DNA of 64,000 bases. Origin: Rotaria macrura (Eukaryota > Rotifera > Eurotatoria > Philodinida > Philodinidae). The position numbers and the translations under genes are program-made. The notes under the pieces are model-generated. The model saw nothing but the letters and a program-made list of their open reading frames with translations. It ran no database searches and was not told where the DNA came from. The stretch is from the NCBI GenBank assembly GCA_900239685.1, contig OENT01000002.1:310001-374000 (forward strand), in the 5' to 3' direction. Shown piece after piece: positions 46,586 through 59,920 of the stretch. Position 1 is the first letter of the stretch. The number at the start of each line of letters is the position of its first letter.

Positions 46586-49405
46586 TGACTAACGAAGACG
46601 GAAAAAAAAGGCGGCTGATACTAATTAATCTATGATAGCATTCGAATAGTCATCAATATTCTTTTGATTAGTTGTTAAGAAAAGAATTTTCTCAAATTTT
46701 CCGTAGATTCATGATTCCGGCACGGTAACTGAAATTTACACGGTCATACGTTTTCTGGGAAAATTGTTGTTTATAAATGCTAAACTTTTTTGAAACGAAT
46801 TCCTTCATAACAAAAGTCTTCATTGAAATAAAAATGAAAGTTAATAAAACACAATTGTATTTCAAAATCCAAACTCAACTAGTTTAACTATTCGAACCAC
46901 TGCATCAATTCGATTAAGAACACGTATTTTATAATTGATTTCAGAAAAAAATTAGCAAAATTCTATCGAATTTTCACCAAAGAAATCAGTGTGATTAATA
47001 ATTAATAATTGTAGTGATCTTATATAAGTTAATCAGATTGAGGCATACACATATATACTGCACACTCTGTTCAGAACTTTTATTTTCTTCAAAACTGTCT
47101 AATCGAAACTGATAACTCGATATAGGCTTTGATAATACTCAACTAAACCCGTAATGTGACCTTACCAAAAATCACCAGGAACTAATATTGAGAGAAAAAT
47201 AAATCAAGTTTTTGCCGGCCACTTCATTATATAATTGTTGTTCAGTACACGTTTAAGTATACCAAACAGGATCAACAACATGAGCATTCTTTTTCTTTTC
47301 TTTTTTTCATGTAATAATTGGCAACACAAATATTTTTCTAACAGGTGCTTTCTTGACAAAGTTTGTGAGGTCTAAAACCTTAAAAAAAGAAGACTATTAC
47401 ATGTTTCTACTTTTCTATGCGAGACATTTTCTTCTATTGGAATGCTAGAAACAATAGATTTATTCTATTTTTGATTTCATTGATAAACGATACAATTTGT
47501 CGCGAAATAACTTTGACATTGAACGAACACATAATCATCATGTTTATTATGATTTGTCCTTGTTTTCTTCATTCTATAGAATGTATTAGAGTGAATATTT
47601 ACGATATTGACTTTTTATTTTGATTCCACATGTCATTTAGCATACTAGTGCTTAAAAAACTGAAAGCTCCCACGAAGAACAGTGAGAATGAAGAAATGTG
47701 TCAAGAAAAGGTTACTCTTAGTCACTTGGCCATTTTATTCAAGATCGATTTGAATGAAAAGAAATTAAAATACGTAGGTAATCTAAAAATGAATTCTTAT
47801 TCACTGATTAATGAGTCACTTCCGACATTTCATGATATTCTACAAGAGAATGTTCCTGAATCATGATTTTATGAGAATTTTTTAACTCAATTCATCGATG
47901 TCAACGAATGCAAACGATTTTAACATTTTCTAATTGACTTACTCTTAAGAAGATCATAAAAGAGAAAGCATATCTTCGAATGATTGCTTCATACGATTGA
48001 ATGAATATGACTGAAAACCTATCGATTCCTATTGGACACATTTCAGAACTATCTGCTTACAGTCTGAGATCAACATGTACTGACACGTTTATTTCTATTT
48101 TCTTCTTTATATTCAATACTTAGTGAAGTTGTCTCGGTTTTTGCATCATTGTATACAATATGACACTAGTTCTGAATAACTATTTAATTTTGACATGGAG
48201 TTGATTTCTATGTGTGTGTTTAAAAGTTTTATTTCTTTTCGTTTATATTTGTAATCAAGACTAGTATCGCTCTCTGTCTCTCTATGTTTTGATGAATTTT
48301 TGTCGGTGTCCAGAAATGAAAACTGATCTGCGCATACTTTTATATGCAAAAAAACAATGACATACTTGTGTCAGCACTAAGTCGATTTATCTATTGAAAA
48401 TTAATCAGAAAATGTTATCAAAACAAAACTACATAAATCTATGATTCTCGAATTACTTTTCCCAAAAAACATTTTCATTATTAAATTCATCCTTTATTTT
48501 AAATGAAAAATTTCTACTAAATTTATTAACATGCTTGTCAAGAGTCTGTGTATTTTAATATGAACAAGTTTATATTAAATTTTCAATTCAAGCATTAATA
48601 TTCGAATTCGATGATCTGTTTTACATAAAATCGAGGTAAATTGATACTTTATTAAAAATCTATGTACTACGGTAAAATAAAATTTCATGTTAATATTAGT
48701 GTCAACTATTCGAGTATTAATAAAGTTTAAGACAAAAATGGATGTTCGAATTCATCGAGATTGATCTTGGACTTTTTTTCTGATTCAGTCACGATAAAAA
48801 GAGCGAAGAAAAAAACATCGAAATTAATCAAAGTGAATGAAACCAGATTTTAAGACAATGTTTCATAGAATCATAATTGAATAAGTGTCTTTATGTTAAA
48901 TAACAGTTGTTTTTTTCTTTTACGAGATTTATTCAAAAGCATATTTTGTGCTGTTTTGTTGGTCATATCGGAATTGATGCATGCACAGTTGGCGACCAAG
49001 ATGCTAACTATATCATTTATGGAATGAATAACTCATCGGGGAATGATGAATGTATTTCACAAAATAATTCATACAGACAGGAATCGAACACGATATGTTA
49101 GGTATTGGTAAATGATGTGTTCTCTAGTTAAGAAAACAATGCTTAAAGATTAAAGATCAAATAAAAGAATCCATAGTGGCTTGAAGGGTGATTTCTTTTC
49201 TCCTGTCGATAGTATGTAAAGTTTTAATTGGTAGTAATGGAAGCTGCACGTATGACAATACGAACGACGGGAAGAAACAGGTGAAGAACGAAGAAAATTA
49301 ATCATAAAAGAATAAAACGAAAGATCATTATTTATACTTAGAAGTATGTGAAGAATAGATTAAATATTATTTAAAATTCGTTGTATTTCTTTTTGTATTT
49401 TGTTG
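46586..49405. other. Gene-free region upstream of the GH25 gene
   Basis: Frames at 47417-47623, 47630-47866 and 48907-49101 were inspected. None has a recognisable domain or flanking splice partners. The 47630-47866 frame (78 residues, Lys/Glu-rich) is the most protein-like but unsupported. Confidence 0.45.
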
Positions 49406-50153
49406 ATGTTCATACAAATAATCGTAATATTACAAGTTCCTGGAATATTAGCTATAATAGGTGTCGATGTATCTCAAAGTGTTTCACAAAATCAATTAGA
49501 ATGTTTAAAAGGTTTGCTCGCGTAGAAGAATTTGTTTTAATTTTGTGACTAACATATTTACTAACATAGAAAACGGATATAAATTTGTCATTGTTCGTGT
49601 TTATCGAAACGTTGGAGTTGTTGATCGAACCAGTGCACAAACGATTAAGAATGCTCGAATTGTTGGATTCAACAATGTTGATGCTTACTTACGGCCATGT
49701 ATTTCTTGCGATGATGCATCTCAACAAGTAAGATGATAAACAACATTCTGGATTTAGTTTTTCTTTTCAAACATTTTTTTTACCCATAAGGTATTTGAAA
49801 CAATTGATTATTTAAGAGATGAAGGAGCTCAAATAGATAAACTTTGGTTCAATATTGAAGGGAAATGGAATACTAATGTAGACATGAATATTCAATTTCT
49901 TGATGCATTAATCAAACAAGTAAGCGATTTAACTGTGAAATTTGGAATATATACATCACGATCTCAATGGATCTCGATCATGAATAATATTACAAAATTT
50001 TCATCAGATTCTCCTTTATGGTATGCTCATTATGATGGTAATCGATCATTTCATAATTTTGAAGAATTCGGTGGATGGAAACAACCCATGATAAAACAAT
50101 TTATTGGTGATGTAAAAGAATGTGGATTGGTACTTGATAAAAATTTTTCTTGA
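49406..50153 (+). CDS. GH25 lysozyme-like protein, possibly altered active site
   Basis: Three exons (49406-49511, 49570-49727, 49791-50153) total 627 bases, 208 residues. A signal peptide (MFIQIIVILQVPGILA) is followed by one GH25 domain: GVDVSQSVSQNQLECLK at the start, GYKFVIVRVYRNVG, NVDAYLRPCISCDDASQQV, then KFGIYTSRSQW, PLWYAHYDGN and FGGWKQPMIKQF. GH25 muramidases cut bacterial peptidoglycan; animal members serve digestion or antibacterial defence. The family's catalytic DxE, usually WLDIEG, reads WFNIEG here: the glutamate is kept and the aspartate is Asn. The other acidic residues (D in GVDVS, D near the C-terminus in LVLDKNF) look kept. Activity may therefore be reduced. Introns of 58-63 bases show it is a resident animal gene, even though GH25 is patchy in animals. 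The family call is strong. Confidence 0.88.
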
Positions 50154-50854
50154 TGCTACATAAAAGAACAATGTAAATTTTTTGTTACTAACTGTCTAAT
50201 TTTTATTCTTCGTTCTGTACATGTGTGATCGTATGATCTTCAATGTTAATCCATTGTTGATTGTTCGTTTTTTTATATCTATTTGTATCTCATATGTTAT
50301 CTAATTAATCTTGTTTTTTCATATTTTCTTCTTCTTTCTAATGGATTTTATTTCTATTTAGTGCAAGGTCAAAACTTCTGTAATATTCATTGGATTTGCT
50401 TATCTTTAATATTGATATATGGTTCGGTAGAATGCTTTTTTTTTCGATATAGGAAAAAGAACAACAATCATGTATTACGACTTATGAAAATGTCACAAAA
50501 ATGCCTGTACTCTGAAATAACAGCATGGAAATCATATAACGAGTTATATGAGTGGATTCTGATGTACTATATATGGGTCATTATTATAAAATAATTTCTC
50601 CGCATCATATTCAGAGTAATCTGATAGAAGTAACTAGCCATATATTGCATCAATACATGATGACCTTTGAAGATCATCTACGAACGCTTCTTGTTTCATA
50701 AATGCGGCATACATTTATAAACGTGATAGTTAAATTTGAAATAAATATTCTTTAGCATTTATTGATCGCTCTAATAAAGATACACTAATATGGTAAAGTT
50801 TCTGACAATGTTCCTCTTGCGGATCAAACAAACATAAGAAGTAAATAGCGGGTA

Positions 50855-51008
50855 GCGCATGACACCCCCTGCTTTTGAAAATTTCGTTTTTTTTTGTCAA
50901 AAAGTCGAAAAACTGCGCTTTTAGGGGTATTTTAGTACAGAATTCATACGAACAAAAACGTTACGCCCCCTCCCCCCTCCTGCCTTAGAGACCGAGTTAC
51001 GCCCCTGA
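50855..51008. repeat. Possible G-rich transposon fragment
   Basis: Read on the minus strand the right edge is CAGGGGCGTAACTCGGTC followed by GGAGGGGGGAGGGGGCGTAA; the left edge on the plus strand is GCGGGTAGCGCATGACACCC. CAGGGGCGTA with a G-rich run is a common form of DNA-transposon end. The two edges match each other only weakly, so this may be a single end or a decayed copy. The core GGGGGGAGGGGGCG also occurs at 8612-8625. Confidence 0.35.
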
Positions 51009-51312
51009 TTTTAATATACATAGCACAGTAGACTATTGATAAAAGCCTGAAGAAAAAAAATACTTCAAACGTTTAATAAACACACAACCATTGAGAGTCT
51101 TAATGGACGATGCTTTATCGTTTGATTGAAAATTGTATAGCAAATGTATTTCATCGAATTGTATACGTTCTTGACTTATTGAATATACGATTTTCAAATG
51201 TTGACGATAGTCACTAGTTGTTTGCAGCGTGATAGTATCTACTCAGAACAGCTTGTCGCCAGTTATAGTGCTTAAGATAGTGTATGATCGTAAAATACAT
51301 AAAACATCGATT

Positions 51313-51500
51313 TATAGTACGACTTTTGTTGTTCTTCACTGATGTGATTATGATTCACGGTTAGAAAGATTTATAAAATTTACGGACATGATTTATGAAA
51401 CGAAAAAATTTCTCTTTCTAACCCTGGATCATAATCACATCAGTGAAGAACAACAAAAGTCATACTATAAATCATGTCCGTAAATTTTATAAATCTTTCT
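51313..51500. repeat. Interleaved (permuted) inverted repeats
   Basis: Segment A (51313-51369, TATAGTACGACTTTTGTTG...) is inverted at A' (about 51413-51468, ...CAACAAAAGTCATACTATA). Segment B (51364-51396, GAAAGATTTATAAAATTTAC...) is inverted at B' (51467-51500, ...GTAAATTTTATAAATCTTTC). The order is A-B-A'-B', so the inverse of the right half is B-A: a circular permutation of the left half. Two hairpins can form but not nested. No coding function. Confidence 0.8.
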
Positions 51501-54500
51501 CAAGCCATAAAGAAAATAGAATCTCGATAGGTTTATAAAGGCAAACAGTCTGCTCCTTAAGAGTATTTGAAAATAAAGCATGCAATAAAATACAAATAGT
51601 TATTTTGTGAAAACGACATTTAAACGTAACGTTAGTATTCAATTCAGAGAATATCATCAAGTTTCATATTCCTTTATATTGATAGTATTCTTTCCGCCAT
51701 GATAATCTTCAAATCTTCAATTTTATTTTGTTCTCTCAGAAAAATTACATCTATAGCTTGAATTTCGTTATCTTGCTTAAAACTAGAAACAGAATTTTCC
51801 AAGCTATAAAAATGAACTTCATTGAATGAAAAGGTACAGTGTGTCAAAATACAAGTAAACCAACAAGAAAAATAAAAATTTTTCTATCGAACTATAAAAA
51901 CTTCGACTCGACCAATTTATAGCGAGTCTTGCATAACATAACTAGATGCTGTAAAATTCTGCACTCATGATTTCAATGGAATTGAAGAAGAATCTATTGA
52001 TAGCAGCTGTCTCATACATTCTTGAATAGGAGCAAGTTTTTAATAAATTGACATAACAACTAATAATACTGTCTAATCTATATTAGAAATTGATGGTTTC
52101 AAGGAACTGTGTAGTATGGTCATTTTAAATTGGTCAATACTAATCAAAACAGTGACAATTAATTCGTTGTATTGATGTTTTCATTTCTTTGAGACGTACA
52201 TACGATTTTACTGATGTATACATGTAACATTTAAAAAAATCTCATTTCTCGTATGCTATCATCGAACGAAAACCTGCACACACAAATATGGAGTAATTCA
52301 ATACTATCTCTGATGCATTGATATATCAATGCTTTAAATTTAGATATAGATAAATTTCGTAGAATTTTTTCGACTAGCTTGCAGTTAAATCAATCATTGA
52401 GATTATTTAGATAAAATAGCTTATTTATTTAACTAATTTAAAACATATCATGTCTGCATAGAAAGTTTCACAAAGCAATCGTTGCCCAACAATCTGTGTT
52501 TATACCTAAAGCTTACAACCAACGATTGAAGAATGAATTCGTAGACATTTTAGAATTTCAATGAAAATTCGTCCACATGACGACTGATTCTTTTTACAAA
52601 TTTAAGCATGATTATGACATCAATTTGATCTTACGATCAATCTAGTTAGAAAGTTAAAAGTTAAAAATATCAAAAATATTTCTATATGTTATTCGAATTG
52701 CATTCACGAGTTATCAATAGTAGTATTTCTCTTGTATGTAAAAATTAAAAGTAATCAATTACAATATTATCTAATCAAGTTTTGCTAGATTTAATAACTA
52801 GTATCATTGAAAAAATATGCTTTTTCTCACTAGGTGTAGTACTGTCATTTACGTTTCTTCTTGTTCGACATATCACATGTTATCATGATATCATATAGAT
52901 GTTTAGGTATTTCACCATTCCGTCTGGTTCGACTGCATTCAATGTTGACCAATGCTTATAAATATATGAGTGACATTTCTAAAATTCATACTTTAGGTAG
53001 TTCGTTGAATTTTTTTCTAGTACATGAAGACACATATTTGTCTGAGCATACTTTGATAAACAACAATTTTGTATATCTTATGAAACTTTTGAACGAAACG
53101 TCAAAGTGTAAATAAATAAGTAGAGGATTCTGATGATGTAGAATCACTCGAGATTTTTTTATTGAAAATGTTGTTTTTACGTGAATCTTTTTTTTCAATT
53201 GGATCATTCAGAAACTATCAAACGATTTATGGATACTTCAAAATCAATCACAGGATGCACAGAACTTTACAGTTTAATTCATGTTTAAATAGAAAATCAT
53301 CGCTTTAGATCAAATCAACTTAATTGTCAAAATAATACTAAAAGATGACATATCAAAATATAACAGATCGAAGATAAATTACGATTGTTTTCATCGCATG
53401 GAAATACTTGAAATTCGTAATAGATTATGTATTCCATCGATGGATACTTATCGGAAGGAAAAATCTCCATGCTGTGGAACAACTCAATAGTGTTCTATCG
53501 TGATTGTTAATAATACTTTTTTTGTATCACACTGGTATTATGTTTTGAACCATTTCTTTCAGAGTAGAATAGAATATCACAAACAACTTCTCTTTTCATG
53601 TAACAAACGATGATATATGCCTTTGAGTTACGTATTGATCTCATCTTTAAATCAGTATCGAAGATAGGAAGTACTCATCTAATGTCCATAGTCTGAAGTT
53701 CTTTTGCAGAAATCAATGAAAAGATTATCGAAGAAGATCAGTACCATCCTTTTATGTTCATATGATGTCAAATTATAGAACACAGCTTTTGAAGTTGATA
53801 TTTTATTAATCTTTATCTAATAGTTTCTGTGTAGAGAAATTGTTTATCTAGATATTAGTTAATTCTGGAACAATCGTGCATCCCCGATTAGCTCATGGAG
53901 CTGATGTGAATTCGATTGGCTCATATAAGTATGCAATCGTATTTTATCACTCTTACTTTGAAAATCAATAGAAATAGTTAGACAACCATGACTCGTAGCA
54001 AATAGTGTGAAATGAAAAGTTTCATACTTTGCATTGACTCCTGTTTCGACACGGACGAAACATGTCTGCGTGTAGAGCATTTACTCAGGTGATGGTTACG
54101 CACGTGTATAACGAAGTTGAAAAATGTTCTGCAATTTTCATTTCGGTTAATACACAGAGCAATAAAAAACAAAAACTTTTATTTCAAAAGCGTTGCCAGT
54201 GTCAATTTTATTGTGAATAATATTAAGAATGAAACGAATTACGTTAGAATTACTGTCTTACACTTGTCAGTTCATTGATTGAGTGATAATTGATTTATTT
54301 TATTGGAATTTCAATATTGTATTATCTTTTCTAACAAAAAAATGTGAAAAATAATAAAGGTCATGAATGAACTATAAAAGAATAAGAGAGTAGACTAGAT
54401 TGTTTTGAAGCCGAAAAGGGCACTCATAAACATCAAATGGTTAGAACAATTATATGTTCGATGAAATCATTTCGTAATCGGATCAACGAAAGATCACCAT

Positions 54501-57102
54501 TACTAAAAGTAACATCGCAGAAGCAACAGAAGAAATATTTTTATGAGATATAGAAGTCAAGGACTCAATTGGTTTGTACCTCAGTAATCGTTCTGCTATA
54601 AACTAGTTCACGCGTAACGTATTTTATATTCTTAACGCAAGAGCAATTCTTAGATAGCTTGAATGTAAAAGTTAGAAAGTTAGGGGAAAATCCCAAAATC
54701 ATGCTCTACGCGGCCGAAGTTTCATTTTAAACAAGATCGTCTAATAGCAATGCGTATCATCATATCGAAAAACATTATTCTATTGAGACATTCACTTCCT
54801 AGAATCTCTGCAATAGATGTATAAACATGCTCTTACTATTGTAAAATGATCTTTACTAACAACCAGACAGAAGAATAGTTGATTTCAAACGTAGTAGGTT
54901 ATTTTTCATCAATCATATGTGTTGGCTAAATAACGTTGTGACGTTTTCATTTTCGTTTACAACTATTCTTCTATGTTCCACATCGCAATCGATGTAGACC
55001 AACATACTAGATCGTTCAATATTGCTTTAAAAAAAAATACTCGAAGCTCGCTTTGTTGAAAAAAATCAACGTACATGAGTAACTCAAGTCTTCTTCACTC
55101 CTACAACTGTTATCGATAGCGTAATAATTAATGATTCTCTTCAGTGCGGTTCTTGTCAAACACAAGAATTTCTTTTGCTTTATCGTTGAGAACATTTTTT
55201 CGGAACTTTTCTTATCGCATTTACATGATTGCCTATTCAATCATCACCTAAAACTTATGTCAATCGTTTAGGATGCTAATAGACCTGTTCGAAACAATAG
55301 AAAAAGTTTTCATACCCAACTATTCGTATTAGTTTCAATAGTAATTAAAATGTTCTTTCCTGTTAAAAACGATCGTTGTCAAGTTTTAATTCTGACTTGA
55401 GCCGATTTTAATTTGCATCTGCAAAATAGTCAAAACTCGACAAACGAAATAAATTGTTGTGGCATTCATGCAAATCAAATGTACTGAATTTTTTGGTCAT
55501 CAAAATAAAAATATTATTCTAGGATAACAAAAAGAGACGTTTATTGAATCAGATTGATCAAAAAACGCAATCGTACTTACGTCGAATGTTTCACAATGAT
55601 CGCTTGGCAACAATGAATCAATACATTAGCTTCTCAAGTAAACACACTATATATATAGCAGATAGGCAAAAAGATAATAATCCTAGGTATTTAACATCGA
55701 TTCTAGGTTACATATTCGATATTATCTTTGTTTTGATATTTCTTTGTCACGAAATCGATTAACACAATATTATATAAACTATTTTGTTCTTGGCAGGTTT
55801 TGCTGTTTTCCTATGATGTCATGTACAGTGAAGATACAGAGCACTCATGAATTGTTAATATCCATGCTGGAAGAAATTTATTGCATATTAATCGATATTT
55901 GACATCAAATTTGAAATTCAGCACCATGTTCTGAAAATTCATTCATCAAATTCATCGTACAGTAAGAATTCTCTTTCCATAAGTTGTAGTTTCTAGGGCT
56001 TTTCGAACAAATCAACATTTCAGAGATTGTAGTACATTATGTTACCACTATGAATCACTATACCTTAAGGAATTATTTGTACTACGCAGTATTTCAGTTC
56101 AAGATTCTCTAGGATCTTACACAATATATTTAATTGATAAAAATAGTCCATGAATGAATGACAAAAACAGAACAGATTATCAAATTAGTGTTGCAATTGG
56201 TTTATATTTACCAAAGACAAATAATTAGAGTAATAGCGTAAAGATTATACTACCACTAATATTATCGTAGTAAGAAGATTTCTTGACTTTAGATGCTTTA
56301 TAGTATTCATAATAAGTTCAAAAATTGTCATAATTATTAATCTTTACACATGAACATTATGTCAACATAAACTAGGTAGCATTAAATATAACATCTAGGT
56401 TTTGACTGAACAGAGACAGTGTATTGATGTGTAATGAATACATATATATATTATAAAAAAACAGCAATTGTTTTTCAAAGTTTATGAGTATCATAGACAG
56501 ATAAGGAATTATTACGAGTAGTCTCTCGAATCACATCATGTAATTAGCTGAAGATGTGAAGAATAATGTAATATATACGAAACATACCATGTGTGAAATG
56601 GAGTCTTCATCAATTGCATTCTTTCATTTCAAGTCGTTAAAATACCATTAGCTATTAGATGGAGACCTGATTCTATAAGATACAGTCGATCGGACACATA
56701 GAAGTATGTTTTAATAATTTTTCTCGTATGTCAAGAATTGATTGAAATTGTGAAACTGACGACTCGTGTATGAGTTTATAGTAATAACACTTTTTGAAGT
56801 ACATGTAGAATAAGATTTCTTCTTGAGATTAGAAAAATTTATGTTTCAATTTTAACCTGAATCCTAGCTTCTCTGGAAAATGTTTGATTGATATTTGGAG
56901 ATTATCATGTTGATGATATGTTTTCTATTTTCTCAGTATTAAACGGATGATATTTTTAAAAAAGAAGGAACGTCCTCTGGTACAAAAATAGACAAAAAGA
57001 AGGAATGAAAGGATAGTACAATTTCACTTAGAATCACCGTCTGTTATTTTTATCTGACAAACAAAGTAACGGTTGATTATCAGTTTTTGATAAGCAAACT
57101 TT

Positions 57103-57809
57103 TCAAGCCATGCTGAAACGACGTGCTTTCTTTCGTAGTCGAATCATTTGTGCTAATGTTGTAAATGCGTCTGATAACCCATCTCCATTGATTGCGCAAC
57201 ATGGTACAATATAGTAAGAACCATCGGGCCATTCAAGTAAATTAAGTTTTTCTGCTATGTATTCAGCAGGTAAAGCATCCTCAGTATCTTGTTTATTGGC
57301 TAAGACGATAAGTGGAATATGTTTCATTGAATCATGCTGATAGATGCCTTCTAATTCAGCTCTTGCTACATGAAGACGACGTTCGTCAGTTGAATCAATA
57401 ACAAATACAAGTCCATCAACATTATCAAAATAGTGATGCCATAATGTTCGTAAATGATCTTGTCCACCCACATCCCAAACAGTTAATGAAATTCCATGAC
57501 ATGGAGATATTGTTTCAACATTGAAACCTATTATGTCAACGAACAAAATCAAAAATAAATATTTTGATATATTTTTAGAATGATGAATACAACAATGAAT
57601 CGACATACCAATCGTTGGTACAGTGTGAAAGTCTTCAGTACGTTTCATTCGATAGAGTATTGTTGTTTTACCTATGGTGTGTATCTTTTGAAGAATAAAT
57701 CAGGTGATTATTGGATTATCATACCTGCGTTATCTAAGCCAAGCATAAGAATACGTTTTGGACCGTCAGCTGAAAGTTTCTTCATCACTTTTGATAAAAC
57801 TTTACCCAT
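57103..57809 (-). CDS. ARF/ARL-family small GTPase
   Basis: Three exons on the minus strand (57809-57725, 57671-57609, 57527-57103) total 573 bases, 190 residues. The start MGKVLSKVMKK has Gly2 for N-myristoylation and an amphipathic helix, as in ARF6 (MGKVLSKIF). The motifs are intact: P-loop GLDNAGKTT (split by intron 1 after NAG), switch 1 VPTIGFNVET, G3/switch 2 WDVGGQDHLRTLW and G4 NKQD. G5 is CAINGDGL instead of the usual CATTGDGL. The middle (DSTDERRLHVARAELEGI) and the basic C-terminus (LRKKARRFSMA) differ from true ARFs, and the length is about 10-15 residues more than ARF1. ARF and ARL proteins switch membrane traffic and ciliary cargo between GDP and GTP states. The family is certain, but which ARL this is cannot be said by eye. 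A splice acceptor (TATTCATAG) ends 2 bases before the ATG. Confidence 0.93.
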
Positions 57810-59920
57810 TTCTATGAATACAAATAATGGCAAGTATTATTTTTCTTCACTGACAGTCTTCGTTACTAATGCATGCGAAATAACGAGAAAAAAAGGATAA
57901 AAAAGAAATTGCATTACACATACACACGCGTGCTACACTGTTATTATGCACAATAAGATATGTCAGTCATCCTAGTGCAAAGGAAATTTATTCGACTCTG
58001 TCTTCATATACATATGTTTTGCGTTGGTGTAAAGGACACACAGGTGAATGAATAATAATCTAACCACGAGCGAAAGTATCACTACATAACAAGGTGAGAC
58101 TATTTTGTATCATTCGAAGACGTATTGAAGCACGATTCTTTTCATTTTATGTATTTATACGTTCGAGTAAGGAAAGAACGGAGAAAAGCAAAGCAAAGAT
58201 TCTATCTCGCTCTTTATCATACCTTGATCAATACATAGGCAAGTACCACTCGTAACAAGAGACTCGTCTTCAATACATTACTTAAGTATTCTGATCCAAG
58301 AATGTGCTTATTTATTATTCTAACAATCCATAGGTCTCAATATCACGAAATGTTGCATACTTTTAGGTACCACATATGTTTTTAAAAGAAATATGACAAT
58401 CAACTCAATCCCTGTGTCAACTAAAGAATCGTTCTTTTTCATTTTATTGTATGTTACTGCCAAAATGAAACTATATTAAGATATAAGTCATTTTCAATTA
58501 GTATTCACCAGTAACAAAATGATTATTTACTCTTTCTCTCTCTCTCTCTCTCTGCGTCTCAATATATATATATATATATATATAATTATATATTATAGGT
58601 TGAATCCATCAAAGAAAAAAAAAGAGTTGTGTAAGACATTTGATAAAACTGATTGATTTCGATAAATTTTTTCTAATGTTTTAGAGTAGTGAGTAATGAA
58701 GAAACAAGCAAATATCCCTTATAAGAACAAAAATGACTCGTATCGAATTTCTTGCCCATATTCAAACAACGATAATTCATTGAAAAATGACGACTTATAA
58801 ATCAATGTGTTATGTGACGTTTATCTTTGTATGTATATTAAATAATGTTTGAAGGGAAAATCAATGTCTTCTCCGATATATATAAATAATATCAAGGCTC
58901 ACACGTACTTCTATATTAAACAAGACAACGTGCAATCAATAACAACCATGAAGATAAAGTTTTATTATATTTATTTAGTGAATAATCTGAAATTTATAAG
59001 AAAAAAATCACAAGCAAAAGATTTTTCATTCTTGCCTGAAACTTTATCAGCATTGTTTAATATTAATTGTTGTTTTAATTAAAATTTTAGTATAATATTT
59101 TATTTGATGAAAACTAAATCGATCAGTAGATATTCATTTATGTATTGCTTCGTATTTTTGTCCGACTTCTGTCTATCCCTTAAGAACTCAAGTCAAACTT
59201 GGCAAATTTATTTTGCAGGCAATCATATATTTGTTAGTTAACTTTTTATGTATGCTCATTACTGAATCGTTGTTGACCTTGTTAAGAGTATTTCAAACGT
59301 GCATAGATGATTTATTGATAAGCGTATGAAATAGGTCATCGAATTTGTCTCATAACAAAATCCTCTTTTAATTATAGTTAATCATCGACAATCTAGAAGT
59401 CATAATACATTGTGCAAGCATTAATATCGATGCAATATATTCGAAAACTATAACACTGATAGTTCTTCTTTTTTGACTTATATCTCGTTATATTATTCAA
59501 TGTTACATTCACATTTCTTACGCATCGGAAATCCATAGACTGGCGAAAAAAAGATCATTTTAACGTCAGTAACAAACAAGAAGAAAAGAAGAGAACAATA
59601 CCGAAAGAAGTAAAAAAATGAGCATAGAATGAAATGTAACAATTTTTGTCATTGTCGTTTGTCATAATCGTGAGAGAAGTAAAAACAAAAAATGTTGATC
59701 CTCTCTCAGTTGTACGATCACGTTTTGTGTATCTAGTCATCGTCTTCGGACGGCGGTCGTATGTATTCCGTTCTCTATTTGAATAGTTGCTTGTTATTTG
59801 GTCAGGTCAAAATAGTAGAAGGAAGAGAGAGAGAGATAGAGAAGGATAGGTAGAGATAAAACGAGGTAAGACTAAAAGTATAGTCTTCTCGTTCACACTG
59901 CACTAACAATAAAAAAGCGA
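57810..59920. other. Intergenic region between divergent ARL and chitinase genes
   Basis: Both promoters should lie in these 2.1 kb. A CT-repeat and a TA-repeat lie at 58535-58584. Purine-rich GAGAGAGAGA (59823-59840) precedes the chitinase start by about 90 bases. The frames at 58849-59082 and 59555-59740 are not recognisable. Confidence 0.45.
58535..58584. repeat. (TC)n and (TA)n microsatellites
   Basis: A CT dinucleotide run (58535-58553) is followed after GCGTCTCAA by a TA run (58562-58584). Confidence 0.85.

Larger units (their letters stand above)
50154..57102. other. Long gene-free region with repeat remnants
   Basis: About 6.9 kb without a supportable exon. Frames at 52861-53115, 53859-54172, 55016-55240 and 55544-55762 match nothing I know. 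Features noted are a C-rich run at 50966-50980 beside GGGGCGTAAC-type sequence (possible transposon end, about 50855-51008) and the interleaved inverted repeats at 51313-51500. Confidence 0.5.

Noticed and set aside
47630-47866. 78-residue Lys/Glu-rich frame as a small gene
   Set aside because: No family match, no splice partner and no supporting signals; length is within chance for this region.
57580-57900. 106-residue plus-strand frame
   Set aside because: It lies antisense to ARL exons 1 and 2 and their introns, and has no domain of its own.
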